From Qipengyuania marincola (GTDB lineage: Bacteria; Pseudomonadota; Alphaproteobacteria; Sphingomonadales; Sphingomonadaceae), in assembly GCF_029688625.1 (NCBI RefSeq), contig NZ_JARULC010000003.1:434001-498000 (forward strand): a stretch of 64,000 bases of DNA, in the 5' to 3' direction. The position numbers were made by a program, and so were the translations under genes. The stretch's first letter is position 1, and the number at the start of each line of letters is the position of its first letter. The notes beneath the pieces were generated by a model. The model ran no database searches. It saw only the letters and a program-made list of their open reading frames with translations, and was not told the origin of the DNA. Shown here in pieces: positions 1-9,589 of this stretch.

Positions 1-1172
1 GCCGGCAAATCGGCAAAGCTGCGCGCGCCGGCGGTGCTTTCGCTCCAGCCGTCCATGGTTTCGTATATCGGCTCGACCGCCACCTGGTCGGCTGCATGGC
101 TCGGGAAGTAATCGTAAACGTTGTTGCGGAGCCGGTAACCGGTACAGATCTTCACCTCCTCCAGCCCGTCCAGCACGTCGATCTTGGTGAGCGCGATGCC
201 GGTCACACCGCTGATCGCGCAGCTCTGGCGCACAATTACCGCGTCGAACCAGCCGACGCGGCGCTGGCGACCGGTGACAGTGCCGAATTCATGGCCGCGC
301 TCGCCCAGCCCCTTGCCGATCTCGTCGTCCAGCTCGGTCGGGAACGGGCCGCTACCGACACGCGTGGTGTAGGCCTTGACTATGCCGAGCACATAGCCGG
401 TCGCATTGGGGCCGAGACCGCTGCCAGCAGCTGCGGTGCCGCTGACGGTGTTGGAGCTGGTGACGAAGGGATAGGTGCCGTGATCGATGTCGAGGAGCAC
501 GCCCTGCGCGCCTTCGAACAGGATTTTCGCGCCCGCCTTGCGCACCTTCTTCAGGCGCTTCCACACCGGCTGCGCATAGCCGAGCACGAAGGGCGCAATC
601 TCGCGCAAGTCGGCGAGCAGTGCCTCGCGGTCAACCGGCGGCTGGTCGAAGCCGGCACGCAACGCATCATGGTGCGCGCAGAGCCGATCGAGCTGCGGCC
701 CCAGATCGTCGAGATAGGCGAGATCGCACACGCGGATCGCGCGGCGGCCCACCTTGTCTTCATAGGCGGGGCCGATACCGCGCCCGGTCGTGCCGATCTT
801 GCCGGAACCGGCGGCTGCTTCACGCAGGCCGTCGAGGTCGCGGTGGATCGGCAGGATCAGCGGGCAATTGTCGGCAATGGCGAGATTGTCGTCGGTAATC
901 GTGACGCCCTGCCCCTCCAGCTTCTCGACCTCGTCCTTAAGCGCCCATGGGTCCAGCACCACGCCATTGCCGATCACGCTGAGCGTGCCCGAGACGATGC
1001 CGCTGGGCAGCAGGGAGAGCTTGTAGGTCGTGCCATCGATCACCAGCGTGTGTCCGGCATTGTGCCCGCCCTGGAAGCGCACGACGGCATCGGCGCGGCT
1101 GGCCAGCCAGTCTACGATCTTGCCCTTGCCTTCATCGCCCCACTGGGCACCGATCACGGTTACGTTGGCCAT
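1..1172 (-). CDS. purA: Adenylosuccinate synthetase, 3' end cut by window edge
   Basis: PurA joins IMP and aspartate using GTP, the first committed step from IMP to AMP, in the cytosol. The reverse-strand protein starts [18 protein letters not shown], which holds the family GDEGKGK phosphate loop at about residues 12-18, followed by GHNAGHT, a [13 protein letters not shown] segment, [17 protein letters not shown] and [10 protein letters not shown], all PurA signatures. About 390 codons are present; the family is usually near 430, so about 40 C-terminal residues lie outside the window. The ATG at 1172 is fixed by the conserved N-terminus. It lies on the same strand as serC-serA-hisZ further right, with three plus-strand genes in between. 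The divergent 125 bp to the next gene should hold both promoters. Confidence 0.97.
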   Translation of the reverse strand, partial: MANVTVIGAQWGDEGKGKIVDWLASRADAVVRFQGGHNAGHTLVIDGTTYKLSLLPSGIVSGTLSVIGNGVVLDPWALKDEVEKLEGQGVTITDDNLAIADNCPLILPIHRDLDGLREAAAGSGKIGTTGRGIGPAYEDKVGRRAIRVCDLAYLDDLGPQLDRLCAHHDALRAGFDQPPVDREALLADLREIAPFVLGYAQPVWKRLKKVRKAGAKILFEGAQGVLLDIDHGTYPFVTSSNTVSGTAAAGSGLGPNATGYVLGIVKAYTTRVGSGPFPTELDDEIGKGLGERGHEFGTVTGRQRRVGWFDAVIVRQSCAISGVTGIALTKIDVLDGLEEVKICTGYRLRNNVYDYFPSHAADQVAVEPIYETMDGWSESTAGARSFADLP

Positions 1173-1297
1173 GTTGGGTAAGCTTTCCTGCAATGCTGCA
1201 CAAACGCGCCGGGCGTTAGGCGCTAGAGAAAGGTGGAGCAAGGCATTTGCCCGGAAACTTGCGGCCAGTTCTCCATTGTTAAGACAAAGGAGACCCT

Positions 1298-2116
1298 ATG
1301 ACCGATTATCCCACCCTCACCCTCAATGACGATCGCCAAATTCCCCAACTGGGTTTTGGCACATACCAGATCGACGAGGAGGATGCGCCGCAAGCGGTGA
1401 AGACCGCCATCGAAACCGGCTACTGGCTGATCGACACGGCGGCGATCTACCAGAACGAACGCGGCGTTGGTAAGGGCATCGGCGACTGGTCGGACATCTT
1501 CCTCCAGACCAAGATCTGGAACGAAAGCCAGGGCTACGACCGCACGCTCAAGGCGGCAGACAAATGCCTCGACCGGCTTGGCCGCGAACATGTCGACATG
1601 TTGCTCATCCACTGGCCCTGCCCGGACAAGGGGCTTTACGTCGAAACGTGGAAGGCGCTGATCGAGCTGCGCGACCAGGGCAAGGCGAAAAGCATCGGCG
1701 TGTCGAACTTCCGCGAGGAAGATCTGAAACGCATCGTCGATGAAACCGGGGTCGTCCCCGCGCTCAACCAGATCGAACTGCATCCCAGTTTCCAGCAGCG
1801 CGCCATGCGCAAGGTACATGAAGAGATGGGCATCGTGACGCAGAGCTGGTCCCCGCTCGGCCAGGGTGGCGGCATGGACAGCGACGCGGTGAAGGCGGTA
1901 GCTGACGAGACCGGGAAGGATCCAAGCGCCGTGGTGCTACGCTGGCATATCCAGCACGGGCTTTGCCCGATCCCGAAATCGACCAATCCCGACCACATCA
2001 AGGCGAATTTTACCGCGCTCGACTTCGCCTTGTCGGACGATCAGATGACGAAACTGGATGCGCTGGACGATCCCGATGGCCGGATGGGGCCGGAGCCGGG
2101 CAACTTCAACGACTGA
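1298..2116 (+). CDS. Aldo/keto reductase
   Basis: This 272-residue NADPH-dependent reductase of the AKR superfamily probably reduces aldehydes or ketones in the cytosol; the substrate cannot be told from sequence. The AKR tetrad is visible: Asp46 and Tyr51 in [11 protein letters not shown], Lys72 in QTKIW and His105 in LLIHWP. The GVSNF motif and the C-terminal [13 protein letters not shown] cofactor-binding segment are also present. An AAAGGAG ribosome-binding site precedes the ATG. The length is typical of the 2,5-diketo-gluconate-reductase-like group. It is the first of three plus-strand genes lying between purA and hisZ. Confidence 0.93.
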   Translation: MTDYPTLTLNDDRQIPQLGFGTYQIDEEDAPQAVKTAIETGYWLIDTAAIYQNERGVGKGIGDWSDIFLQTKIWNESQGYDRTLKAADKCLDRLGREHVDMLLIHWPCPDKGLYVETWKALIELRDQGKAKSIGVSNFREEDLKRIVDETGVVPALNQIELHPSFQQRAMRKVHEEMGIVTQSWSPLGQGGGMDSDAVKAVADETGKDPSAVVLRWHIQHGLCPIPKSTNPDHIKANFTALDFALSDDQMTKLDALDDPDGRMGPEPGNFND

Positions 2117-2172
2117 CCCCCGGAAACGGAGGGGATGCGCATAGGCCGCCGGAATGCTATCGGCGCGCCACC

Positions 2173-3120
2173 ATGTCGCATCCCGTCCGCATTGCCGCGC
2201 TCTACCATTTCACGCGCCTCGAGGATCCCGCCGCGATCCGCCCGGAGCTCCTCGCCCTGTGCGAGGCGCAGGGCATTCGCGGCACTCTTCTGCTGGCGCG
2301 CGAGGGTATCAACGGGACCATCGCCGGGCCGCCCGATGGCGTCGCCGCGGTGCTTGAACTCATCCGGCAACTCCCCGGTTGCGCGAGCCTGGAAGCGAAG
2401 TTCTCGCAAGCTGATGCGATGCCCTTCAACCGGATGAAGGTCCGGCTGAAGAAGGAGATCGTTACCATGGGCCAGCCCGACCTCGATCCCCTCGAGGGCG
2501 TGGGCACTTACGTCGATCCGCAGGACTGGAACGCGCTGATTTCCGATCCGGACACGATCGTCATCGACACGCGCAACGATTACGAAGTGCAGATTGGCAG
2601 TTTCGCCGGCGCGATCGATCCGCGGACGAAATCGTTTCGGGAATTTCCCGACTGGTTTCGCGCAAAGCGCGCCGAACTTGAAGCCGAGGGTCGTACGCCG
2701 AAGATCGCCATGTTCTGTACCGGCGGGATCCGCTGCGAAAAGTCGACCGCCTTCGCCCGCGCCGAGGGTGTGGAGGAGGTGTTCCATCTCAAGGGCGGCA
2801 TCCTGAAATATCTCGAGGAAGTGCCCGCCGATGACAGCCTGTGGCAAGGCGAGTGTTTCGTCTTCGATGAACGCGTCAGCGTCGGCCATGGCCTCGTGCA
2901 GGGAACCCATGCGCTGTGCCGCGCTTGTCGTCGCCCGCTTAGCCCGCCCGACCAGGCCGACGCCCGTTACGAAGAAGGCGTAAGCTGCCCGCGCTGCTTC
3001 GATGAGCGCAGCGACGAGCAGCGCGCGCGCTATGCCGAACGCCAGCGGCAGGAGCGCCTCGCAGCCAGCCGGGGCGAGGACCATGTCGGGCGGCGTGAAG
3101 ATGCGGGGAAAGATGGCTGA
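2173..3120 (+). CDS. trhO: tRNA uridine(34) hydroxylase, rhodanese family (TrhO/YceA)
   Basis: TrhO makes 5-hydroxyuridine at the wobble position of tRNAs in an oxygen-dependent reaction. The 315-residue protein has an N-terminal ferredoxin-like domain ([16 protein letters not shown], about residues 37-52), a central rhodanese domain with the catalytic loop [10 protein letters not shown] (Cys182, second Cys188), and a C-terminal pair of Cys-x-x-Cys motifs in CRACRRP and SCPRC that probably bind zinc. The ATG at 2173 matches the family N-terminus; an upstream in-frame extension overlaps the preceding gene and is not conserved-looking. Its stop overlaps the next gene by 8 bases, which suggests coupling. 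Confidence 0.93.
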   Translation: MSHPVRIAALYHFTRLEDPAAIRPELLALCEAQGIRGTLLLAREGINGTIAGPPDGVAAVLELIRQLPGCASLEAKFSQADAMPFNRMKVRLKKEIVTMGQPDLDPLEGVGTYVDPQDWNALISDPDTIVIDTRNDYEVQIGSFAGAIDPRTKSFREFPDWFRAKRAELEAEGRTPKIAMFCTGGIRCEKSTAFARAEGVEEVFHLKGGILKYLEEVPADDSLWQGECFVFDERVSVGHGLVQGTHALCRACRRPLSPPDQADARYEEGVSCPRCFDERSDEQRARYAERQRQERLAASRGEDHVGRREDAGKDG

Positions 3121-3724
3121 CGCGATCCTCTACAGCTTTCGCCGCTGCCCCTACGCCATGCGGGCGCGCATGGCCCTGCACGTGAGTGGCGCGCAATACG
3201 AGCATCGCGAGGTTGTCTTGCGGGACAAGCCGGAGGCCATGCTGGAGGTGTCGCCAAAAGGGACGGTCCCGGTCTTTCTGACCGATGAGAGCGAGGTGCT
3301 GGAGGAAAGCCTCGATATCATGCACTGGGTCCTTGCGCGCAGCGATCCAGAAGGCTGGCTCGACCGCCAGGACGCCGGTTTGCTATCTGCGATCGATGGC
3401 CCGTTCAAGCACCATCTCGACCGCTACAAATATCATACCCGGTACGACGATGTGGACCCCGGCATGCATCGGCGCGAGGCCCTGAACATTCTGGAACAGC
3501 TGGAAGAACGGCTGGGGGATTCTGCCTGTCTTTGCGGTGACAGGCGAGGTTTCGCGGACATCGCGATCTTCCCCTTCGTCCGGCAGTTCGCCAACCATGA
3601 TCGCGACGCATTCGACGAGGCGGGCCTGCCGCGCCTCGGCAGATGGCTCGAGACGCTGGTGACGTCCGAGCTGTTCGCAGCGATAATGGAAAAGCACCCG
3701 CAGTGGAGTGCGGACGCAGGCTAG
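3113..3724 (+). CDS. Glutathione S-transferase-like protein with CPYA motif
   Basis: This 203-residue protein has a thioredoxin-fold N-terminal domain beginning [19 protein letters not shown], with a glutaredoxin-like CPYA motif at residues 12-15, SPKGTVPVF for glutathione binding, and a helical C-terminal domain. It resembles the Grx2/GST fold, so a thiol-transferase or conjugation role is likely; the substrate is unknown. The ATG at 3113 overlaps the trhO stop by 8 bases; in-frame ATGs at 3083 and 3101 are alternatives. Its TAG stop and the TAG stop of convergent hisZ are read from the same CTAG at 3721-3724. Confidence 0.85.
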   Translation: MADAILYSFRRCPYAMRARMALHVSGAQYEHREVVLRDKPEAMLEVSPKGTVPVFLTDESEVLEESLDIMHWVLARSDPEGWLDRQDAGLLSAIDGPFKHHLDRYKYHTRYDDVDPGMHRREALNILEQLEERLGDSACLCGDRRGFADIAIFPFVRQFANHDRDAFDEAGLPRLGRWLETLVTSELFAAIMEKHPQWSADAG

Positions 3725-4833
3725 AGCGCGCGCGCCTCGTCACCGTCGAGCATATGCGTGCACCCCAGAGCATGCGGATCTTCCTCGCCCGAAATGGCGG
3801 CTATCGTCCGCCAGCCAATCGCGCGCAGGCGTGCGGCCGTATCGCCCTCGTGGCCCAATGGCAGGAATAACGTCTTGCGAACCTGCGCTTCGCCATTGCC
3901 CAACGCATCGAGCAGCGGGGCGACATAGAGTGAAAAGCCGGTCGCGGCCTCGTCGCTGCCTTTGATCGTATAGGTCCCGCCGCGGCCGAGCGCGCCGCGC
4001 GCGCCCTCGCCATAGAGGGTGAAGCCGAACCAGCTCTGATATTCAAACCCGTGGCGTTCGGTCGGGTCCAGTGTCAGGCGAGCGCGATCGCCGACCGAAG
4101 CGGCAATCTCGCGCAGGCCCGCAATCCGGCTCGCAAGGGCGCCTCCGGCATCGATCGCAGCCAGTTTCCCGACCGCTTCGTCGAACTGGCCGGTTGCATA
4201 GAGCAGCGGGAGGTAATCCCTGCCGCCTGCCGCCGCGAGACCGCCCGCATCCTTGGTATCGAGCTCGCGCCGCACTGCCTCTCGCATGTCGGGATCCAGC
4301 GGCAGCGCATTTTCGGCCAGCGTATCGACAAGGTCCGGCAGGGTGAAATCAAGCGAGATATTCGCCACCCCCGCCGCCGTTAGCGCATCGATGGCGATAC
4401 GCACGATTTCGCTTGCCGCCGCGACGCTGTCGCTACCGATCAGCTCGGCCCCAAGTTGCAGCCGCTGGCGCGCCGGATCGAGCTGGTCCGCCTTCAGAAA
4501 AGCGACGTCGCCCCCATAGCACAGGCGCAACGGACGCGGAGCCTCGGCAAGACTTGTTGCCGCGATCCTGCCGACCTGGACCGTCATGTCGCTGCGCAGG
4601 GCCAGCGTGCGGAGGCTGTCCGGATCGGTGAACCGCACCATCCGACGGGTCGCCACGCCTTCCATGCGGCCTGCCAGGGATCGTTCGAACTCCACCAGAG
4701 GCGGGCGCACCCGGTCATAGCCGTGGCCGTCCATCGTATCGAGCACGGCGCGCATCGCATCGGTCATCGCCCGCGCGCGGACGGGCAGCGCATCTTCGAG
4801 GCCGACAGGCAGGAGGTCGTCTTGACTGGTCAT
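3721..4833 (-). CDS. hisZ: ATP phosphoribosyltransferase regulatory subunit
   Basis: HisZ is a catalytically inactive histidyl-tRNA-synthetase paralogue that pairs with the short form of HisG to make an allosteric ATP phosphoribosyltransferase, the first step of histidine synthesis. The 370-residue product keeps the class II synthetase core (RVRPPLVEFE, RTLALRSDMT, RPLRLCYGGDVAF) but lacks the C-terminal anticodon-binding domain. The ATG at 4833 is preferred because a purine-rich GGGGCAGGGGG lies just upstream; a TTG at 4854 would lie inside that stretch. It starts 28 bases after serA and is probably co-transcribed with it. hisG is not in the window. Confidence 0.95.
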   Translation of the reverse strand: MTSQDDLLPVGLEDALPVRARAMTDAMRAVLDTMDGHGYDRVRPPLVEFERSLAGRMEGVATRRMVRFTDPDSLRTLALRSDMTVQVGRIAATSLAEAPRPLRLCYGGDVAFLKADQLDPARQRLQLGAELIGSDSVAAASEIVRIAIDALTAAGVANISLDFTLPDLVDTLAENALPLDPDMREAVRRELDTKDAGGLAAAGGRDYLPLLYATGQFDEAVGKLAAIDAGGALASRIAGLREIAASVGDRARLTLDPTERHGFEYQSWFGFTLYGEGARGALGRGGTYTIKGSDEAATGFSLYVAPLLDALGNGEAQVRKTLFLPLGHEGDTAARLRAIGWRTIAAISGEEDPHALGCTHMLDGDEARAL

Positions 4834-4860
4834 CGCGGCGGCCCCCTGCCCCAATCTCGA

Positions 4861-6456
4861 TCAGAACGCCAGAGGCATCACGGTCTTCACGCCTTCGAGC
4901 GCGCAGGCCTTGTCGACGACGCTTTGCGGGATCGGCTGATCGACGCTCAACAGCAGCAGCGCCTCGCCCCCGGTCCCGCGGCGGCCGAGGTTGAAGGTGC
5001 CGATATTGATGCCGTTCTCGCCCAGCAACGACCCGATCCGACCGATGAAGCCCGGCGCATCCTCGTTGACGATGTAGAGCATGTGGCCATTCAGCTCGGC
5101 TTCGATCCGCACACCGAACATCTCGACGAGGCGCGGCGCATCGGCCCCGAACAGCGTGCCCGCGACGGAGCGGTCGCCCTGCTCCGTCCCGACCGTCACG
5201 CGGATCAGCGTGTTGTAGGCACCTTCCTTCTCATGCCGGATCGAGCGGATATCGAGGCCGCGCTCCTTCGCCAGATAGGGCGCGTTCACCATGTTCACCG
5301 TGTCCGAATACTGGCGCATCAGCCCGGCGAGGACAGCGCCCTCGATCGGCTTGCCCGACAATTCGGCGGCTGCGCCTTCGCGCTCGATGCTGATCTTGGT
5401 GAGATTGCCATGCGCGAGCTGGCCGACGAGGCTGCCGAGATTTTCGGCGAGGCCCATGTAGGGCTTGAGCTTCGGGGCTTCCTCGGCGCTGAGGCTCGGC
5501 ATGTTGAGCGCATTGGTGACACCGCCGTTGACGAGGTAGTCGGCCATCTGCTCAGCCACCTGCAGGGCCACATTGACCTGCGCTTCGGTGGTCGACGCAC
5601 CAAGATGCGGCGTGCAGATGAAATTGGGCTTGCCGAACAGCGGCGACTCCTTGGCCGGTTCGGTCTGGAATACGTCGAGCGCAGCGCCCGCGACCTGCCC
5701 GCTGTCGAGCGCTTCGGCCAGTGCCGCCTCGTCGATCAGCCCGCCGCGCGCGCAGTTGACGATACGCACGCCCTGCTTCGTCTTGGCGATATTCTCGGCC
5801 GAGAGAATGTTGCGCGTTTCGTCGGTCAGCGGGGTGTGCAGCGTAATGAAGTCAGCACGCCCCAGCAGCGTGTCGAGATCGACCTTCTCCACCCCGATTT
5901 CGACCGCACGTTCCTCGGTCAGGAAGGGATCGAAGGCAATCACTTTCATGCGCAGGCCTTGCGCGCGGGCGGCGACGATGGAGCCGATGTTGCCTGCGCC
6001 GATCAGGCCGAGCGTCTTGCCGGTCAGCTCGACACCCATGAAGTCGTTTTTGGGCCATTCCCCGGCCTGTGTGCGCGCATTGGCCTGCGGAATCTGACGC
6101 GCAAGCGCGAACATCATCGCGACCGCGTGTTCGGCAGTGGTGATCGAATTGCCGAAGGGCGTGTTCATCACCACGACGCCCTTGGAGCTGGCATAGGGGA
6201 TATCGACATTGTCGACCCCGATCCCTGCACGCCCGATGACCTTGAGGTTGGTTGCCGCGTCGAGGATTTCGGGCGTCACCTTGGTCGAGGAGCGGATGGC
6301 GAGGCCATCGTATTCGCCGATGCGGGCTTTCAGGTCTTCGAGCGTCTCGCCGGTGATGACATCGACGTCGCAGCCGCGCTCTTCGAAAATCTTCGCGGCG
6401 TTCGGGTCCATCTTGTCGCTGATGAGGACCCGGGGCTTCTTTGGGGGTTTGGTCAT
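4861..6456 (-). CDS. serA: D-3-phosphoglycerate dehydrogenase
   Basis: SerA oxidises 3-phosphoglycerate to phosphohydroxypyruvate with NAD+, the first step of serine synthesis. The 531 residues fit the long type. The N-terminal part is the substrate and Rossmann domain with GKTLGLIGAGNIGS at about 145-160. The catalytic Arg lies in NCARGGLIDEAAL, the catalytic His in CTPHLGAST, followed by the allosteric substrate-binding region and a C-terminal ACT domain (YIVNEDAPGFIGRIGSLLGE) for serine feedback. A GGAG site lies 8 bases before the ATG. It follows serC after a 139-base spacer holding an inverted repeat, and precedes hisZ. Confidence 0.97.
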   Translation of the reverse strand: MTKPPKKPRVLISDKMDPNAAKIFEERGCDVDVITGETLEDLKARIGEYDGLAIRSSTKVTPEILDAATNLKVIGRAGIGVDNVDIPYASSKGVVVMNTPFGNSITTAEHAVAMMFALARQIPQANARTQAGEWPKNDFMGVELTGKTLGLIGAGNIGSIVAARAQGLRMKVIAFDPFLTEERAVEIGVEKVDLDTLLGRADFITLHTPLTDETRNILSAENIAKTKQGVRIVNCARGGLIDEAALAEALDSGQVAGAALDVFQTEPAKESPLFGKPNFICTPHLGASTTEAQVNVALQVAEQMADYLVNGGVTNALNMPSLSAEEAPKLKPYMGLAENLGSLVGQLAHGNLTKISIEREGAAAELSGKPIEGAVLAGLMRQYSDTVNMVNAPYLAKERGLDIRSIRHEKEGAYNTLIRVTVGTEQGDRSVAGTLFGADAPRLVEMFGVRIEAELNGHMLYIVNEDAPGFIGRIGSLLGENGINIGTFNLGRRGTGGEALLLLSVDQPIPQSVVDKACALEGVKTVMPLAF

Positions 6457-6475
6457 TGGATTACTCCGAAATTCT

Positions 6476-6578
6476 GAATTCCGTTCGCCCTGAGCCTGTC
6501 GAAGGGCCGTCCTTCACTTTTCGCTCTGCGCTTGAAGAAAAATGCGATGCTTCGACAAGCTCAGCACGAACGGGAATT
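6476..6578. repeat. REP-like imperfect inverted repeat between serC and serA
   Basis: The left arm at 6481-6504 (CCGTTCGCCCTGAGCCTGTC and on to GAAG) pairs with the reverse complement of the right arm at 6550-6573 (CTTCGACAAGCTCAGCACGA and on), with three mismatches over 24 bases. Both arms are bordered by an AATT-containing stretch on the outside. A long stem with a roughly 45-base loop could form in the serC-serA transcript. From general knowledge, closely similar arms occur dispersed in sphingomonad genomes; only this one pair was seen here. Confidence 0.75.
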
Positions 6579-6595
6579 GGGATTTGCGTGGCGTG

Positions 6596-7753
6596 TCAGC
6601 CGTTTTTGACGGTCTCGTAAGCCCACTCGATCCACGGCAGGAGACGCTTCAGATCTTCCTGCTCGACCGTGCCACCGCACCAGATACGAAGGCTGGGCGG
6701 AGCGTCGCGATAGCCATTGAAGTCGTATCCAACGTCGCGCTCCTCGAGCAGCTTGACAATCTTCTTCGGGACACCTGCCTTGTCCTCGTCGGACAGGCCA
6801 TCGTACCACTCGCCCTGGAAGACGAAGCACACGCCGGTGTTCGTCCGCTTTGCAGGGTCGGCAACCATGTTGCGCAGCCAGGGGGTCCCCTCGATCCAGT
6901 CGAGCACGATCTTCGCATTGGCATCGGCGCGTTCGAACATCGCCTTGCGGCCACCCATTGCCTGCGCCCATTCGAGCGCATCGATGTAGTCTTCGGTCGC
7001 CAGCATGGAGGGCGTGTTGATCGTCGCGCCTTCGAAGATGCCGGTGTTGATCTTGCCGCCTTTCTTCAGGCGGAAGAGCTTGGGCAGGGGCCATTCGGGA
7101 TCATAGCTCTCGATCCGCTCGACCGCCTTGGGGCTGAGGATCAGCATGCCGTGCTGGGCTTCGCTGCCCATTACCTTCTGCCAGCTGTAGGTTGTGGCAT
7201 CGAGCTTCGCCCAGTCCATCTCCATCGCGAAAACGGCGCTGGTGGCATCGTTGATGGTCACGCCTTCGCGGCCCGGGGCAAGCCAGTCGGTGTTCGGGAT
7301 CTTCGCGCCCGAGGTCGTACCGTTCCAGGTGAAGACGACGTCGTTATTCTGCGGAATGGACGCAAGGTCGGGGATTTCGCCGTAGTCAGCGTCGAGCGTA
7401 GTCAGCTTCGGCAGCTTGAGCTGCTTGACCGCATCCTGGATCCAGACGTTGCCGAAACTTTCCCACGCCGCGACCGTGGCCGGGCGATCGGGGCGCAGCA
7501 TCGTCCACATCGCGCATTCGAGCGCGCCCGTATCCGATGCAGGCATGATGCCGACCAGGTAATCCGCGGGCACGCCGAGCATCTCCTTCGACAGGTCGAT
7601 GGCGTATTTCAGCCGCGACTTGCCGAGGGCGCTGCGATGCGAGCGGCCGAGCGATTCGGTTTTGAGCTTGGAAGCGGACCAGCCTTTGTGCTTGGCAGTC
7701 GGTCCGGACGAGAAGAATGGGCGCTCAGGCTTGAGCGTCGGTTCGGCAGTCAT
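6596..7753 (-). CDS. serC: Phosphoserine aminotransferase
   Basis: SerC converts phosphohydroxypyruvate to phosphoserine with glutamate, the second step of serine synthesis, and is PLP-dependent. The 385-residue product begins MTAEPTLKPERPFFSSGPTA with the family N-terminal substrate loop. The PLP lysine lies in the SWQKVMGSEAQHG segment, and IWCGGTVEQEDL is near the C-terminus. The start at 7753 has an AAGGAGAG ribosome-binding site, which is itself inside a short hairpin (see the leader RNA entry). It is the first gene of serC-serA-hisZ. Confidence 0.96.
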   Translation of the reverse strand: MTAEPTLKPERPFFSSGPTAKHKGWSASKLKTESLGRSHRSALGKSRLKYAIDLSKEMLGVPADYLVGIMPASDTGALECAMWTMLRPDRPATVAAWESFGNVWIQDAVKQLKLPKLTTLDADYGEIPDLASIPQNNDVVFTWNGTTSGAKIPNTDWLAPGREGVTINDATSAVFAMEMDWAKLDATTYSWQKVMGSEAQHGMLILSPKAVERIESYDPEWPLPKLFRLKKGGKINTGIFEGATINTPSMLATEDYIDALEWAQAMGGRKAMFERADANAKIVLDWIEGTPWLRNMVADPAKRTNTGVCFVFQGEWYDGLSDEDKAGVPKKIVKLLEERDVGYDFNGYRDAPPSLRIWCGGTVEQEDLKRLLPWIEWAYETVKNG

Positions 7754-7830
7754 GTATTCTCTCCTTGCAGAGAGCACGCGCGGCGTTGGGACCGCGTGGC
7801 CCGCTGGCGGCAATAAAGTTGCGTCCGTGG
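7751..7830 (-). ncRNA. Candidate serC-motif leader RNA
   Basis: The transcript leader before serC can form two adjacent hairpins. One is at 7775-7798 (a CACG...CGG stem closed by CCGCGTG on the plus strand, with a two-base bulge). The other is at 7759-7774 with five pairs, CTCTC/GAGAG, whose 3' arm contains the Shine-Dalgarno bases. A conserved serC RNA motif is known in Alphaproteobacteria in front of serC-serA operons, which is exactly this context. Whether the sequence matches the published covariance model was not tested. Confidence 0.5.
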
Positions 7831-7927
7831 GAGTCAATGCGAAATAGGAATGCATCGACCGGTCGAGGGTTCGCTGGGTTCAACGCAGGCTGGCGCAAAT
7901 CGGTCCTGCGCCCTATGGCCCGCCGTA

Positions 7928-9076
7928 ATGGACGCTTCCGACCTGCGCATTGCCCTGTTCAGCGGCAATTACAACATGACCGTGGACGGCGCGAACAGGG
8001 CGCTGAACCGCCTGGCGGAATTCCTGATGCGGCAGGGGGTCACCTTGCGCGTCTATTCCCCCACGATCGACACGCCCGCCTTCGCACCGCAGGGCGATCT
8101 CGTGAGCCTGCCGTCGGTGCCGATCCCCGGCCGGTCCGAATATCGGGTGCCGCTGGGCCTCAACGATGCGGTCAAGGCGGACCTCGAACAATTCGCACCG
8201 AACATGGTCCACATCGCCTCGCCCGATTTCAGCGCGCGGGCGGCGGTCGACTGGGCGCGCGAGCGCGATATCCCGGTGCTCGCCTCGGTGCACACGCGGT
8301 TCGAGACGTACCCCCGCTACTACAAGCTCGGCTTTCTCGAGCCCGCGGTCGAGGCGTGGCTGCGGCGCCTCTATCGCAAGTGCGATGCGCTGGTCACACC
8401 GTCGCAGAGCATGGTCGACACGCTGCACGAACAACGCATGCACCGCGACATCTCGATATGGTCGCGCGGGGTGGACCGCACGATTTTCGATCCTTCCAAG
8501 CGCGACATGGAATGGCGCCGCGCCCAAGGGCTGGCCGACGACGATGTGGCGATTGTCTTCTTGGGCCGGCTGGTCATGGAAAAGGGACTCGACACTTTCG
8601 CCGACACGATCGTCCAACTGCGCAAGGAACAGGTGCCGCACAAGGTGCTGGTGATCGGCGACGGGCCCGCGCGCGGCTGGTTCGAGAAGACATTGCCCGG
8701 GGGGATTTTCGTCGGCTTCCAGGGCGGCGCAGACCTTGGCCGCGCGCTGGCGAGCGGAGACATTTTCCTCAATCCGTCGGTCACCGAAACTTTCGGCAAT
8801 GTGACGCTGGAAGCGATGGCATGCGGACTGCCGGTGGTGGCTGCAGGCGCGACCGGGAGCGCGAGCCTCGTCGCGGACTGGGAAACAGGCCGGCTGGTCG
8901 AGGCGGGGAGGCCGCGCGAATTCGCCGAGGCGCTGGCGCCCTATTGCACCAATCCGGACCTGCGGGCGCGCCACGGCGCGGCGGGTGAGCGCGCCGCCCG
9001 CAACTACACATGGGATGCCATCAATCAGGCGGTGCTCGACACCTATCTGCGCCTGATTGGCCAGCGCGCGGCCTAG
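7928..9076 (+). CDS. Glycosyltransferase family 4, mannosyltransferase-like
   Basis: This 382-residue GT-B enzyme resembles GDP-mannose-dependent alpha-mannosyltransferases that act on membrane lipids or glycans. The N-terminal domain starts RIALFSGNYNMTVDGANRAL, DALVTPSQSM leads into the linker, and the C-terminal nucleotide-sugar domain carries FLGRLVMEKGLDTF and the E-x7-E motif in ETFGNVTLEAMACGLPVVAA. The ATG at 7928 suits the family start, although no clear ribosome-binding site precedes it. It is divergent from serC, and its stop lies one base from the convergent membrane-protein gene. The acceptor is unknown. Confidence 0.88.
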   Translation: MDASDLRIALFSGNYNMTVDGANRALNRLAEFLMRQGVTLRVYSPTIDTPAFAPQGDLVSLPSVPIPGRSEYRVPLGLNDAVKADLEQFAPNMVHIASPDFSARAAVDWARERDIPVLASVHTRFETYPRYYKLGFLEPAVEAWLRRLYRKCDALVTPSQSMVDTLHEQRMHRDISIWSRGVDRTIFDPSKRDMEWRRAQGLADDDVAIVFLGRLVMEKGLDTFADTIVQLRKEQVPHKVLVIGDGPARGWFEKTLPGGIFVGFQGGADLGRALASGDIFLNPSVTETFGNVTLEAMACGLPVVAAGATGSASLVADWETGRLVEAGRPREFAEALAPYCTNPDLRARHGAAGERAARNYTWDAINQAVLDTYLRLIGQRAA

Positions 9077-9077
9077 G

Positions 9078-9515
9078 TCAGCGAAGCACGCCCTTTTGCC
9101 GCATGCTGATTGCATAAATCAGCAGGAACACCGCGATGCTCCACAAGACGATCGGGAACCAGGCCGGCTGAATCGCCGCGAGTTCGGGCGGAATGTCGGC
9201 CATCGCCTCATAAAGCGAAGTCAGCGCAAGGCCGATGAGCGACAGACCGAAGGCAAGGATGGCGAAACGGTTGCGCAGCAAGAGCAGGACCGAACCAATG
9301 ATCGCGCCCCAAACGCCCAGGGCCCAGCCGCTGTGCGCCCAGATCGGAAACGCCTCGAGATAGGCGATACCTTCTGCCGGATAGCCCATCGAATCGAGAT
9401 AGGCCTGATCGCGCAGATTGGTCATCGTGTAGTCGTAAGCTCCGATCGCGTTCCACAGCAGCGATACGATGCCCACAAGCCACAGGTGCCATGGCGTCTT
9501 GATGGTCTCGGCCAT
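9078..9515 (-). CDS. Conserved membrane protein, four helices
   Basis: This 145-residue protein has four hydrophobic stretches (about residues 8-28, 58-80, 85-105 and 118-138) and is likely an inner-membrane protein of unknown function. The conserved-looking loop NLRDQAYLDSMGYPAEGIAYLEAFP lies between helices 1 and 2. A GGGAGGAC ribosome-binding site precedes the ATG. It is convergent with the glycosyltransferase and follows the PadR gene on the same strand after about 75 bases. I recognise it only as a conserved hypothetical of sphingomonads. Confidence 0.8.
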   Translation of the reverse strand: MAETIKTPWHLWLVGIVSLLWNAIGAYDYTMTNLRDQAYLDSMGYPAEGIAYLEAFPIWAHSGWALGVWGAIIGSVLLLLRNRFAILAFGLSLIGLALTSLYEAMADIPPELAAIQPAWFPIVLWSIAVFLLIYAISMRQKGVLR

Positions 9516-9589
9516 AAATGTCCTCCCCTCGTTCCGACCCTCGCCAGCCAGCCTAGCGAGGATCGGCCGAGAGGCAAGCGAGCGCGGCG

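Noticed and set aside
4456..6477. 673-codon open frame on the plus strand
   Set aside because: It lies entirely opposite serA and hisZ, has an Arg/His/Asp-rich composition typical of antisense frames in high-GC DNA, and matches no family.
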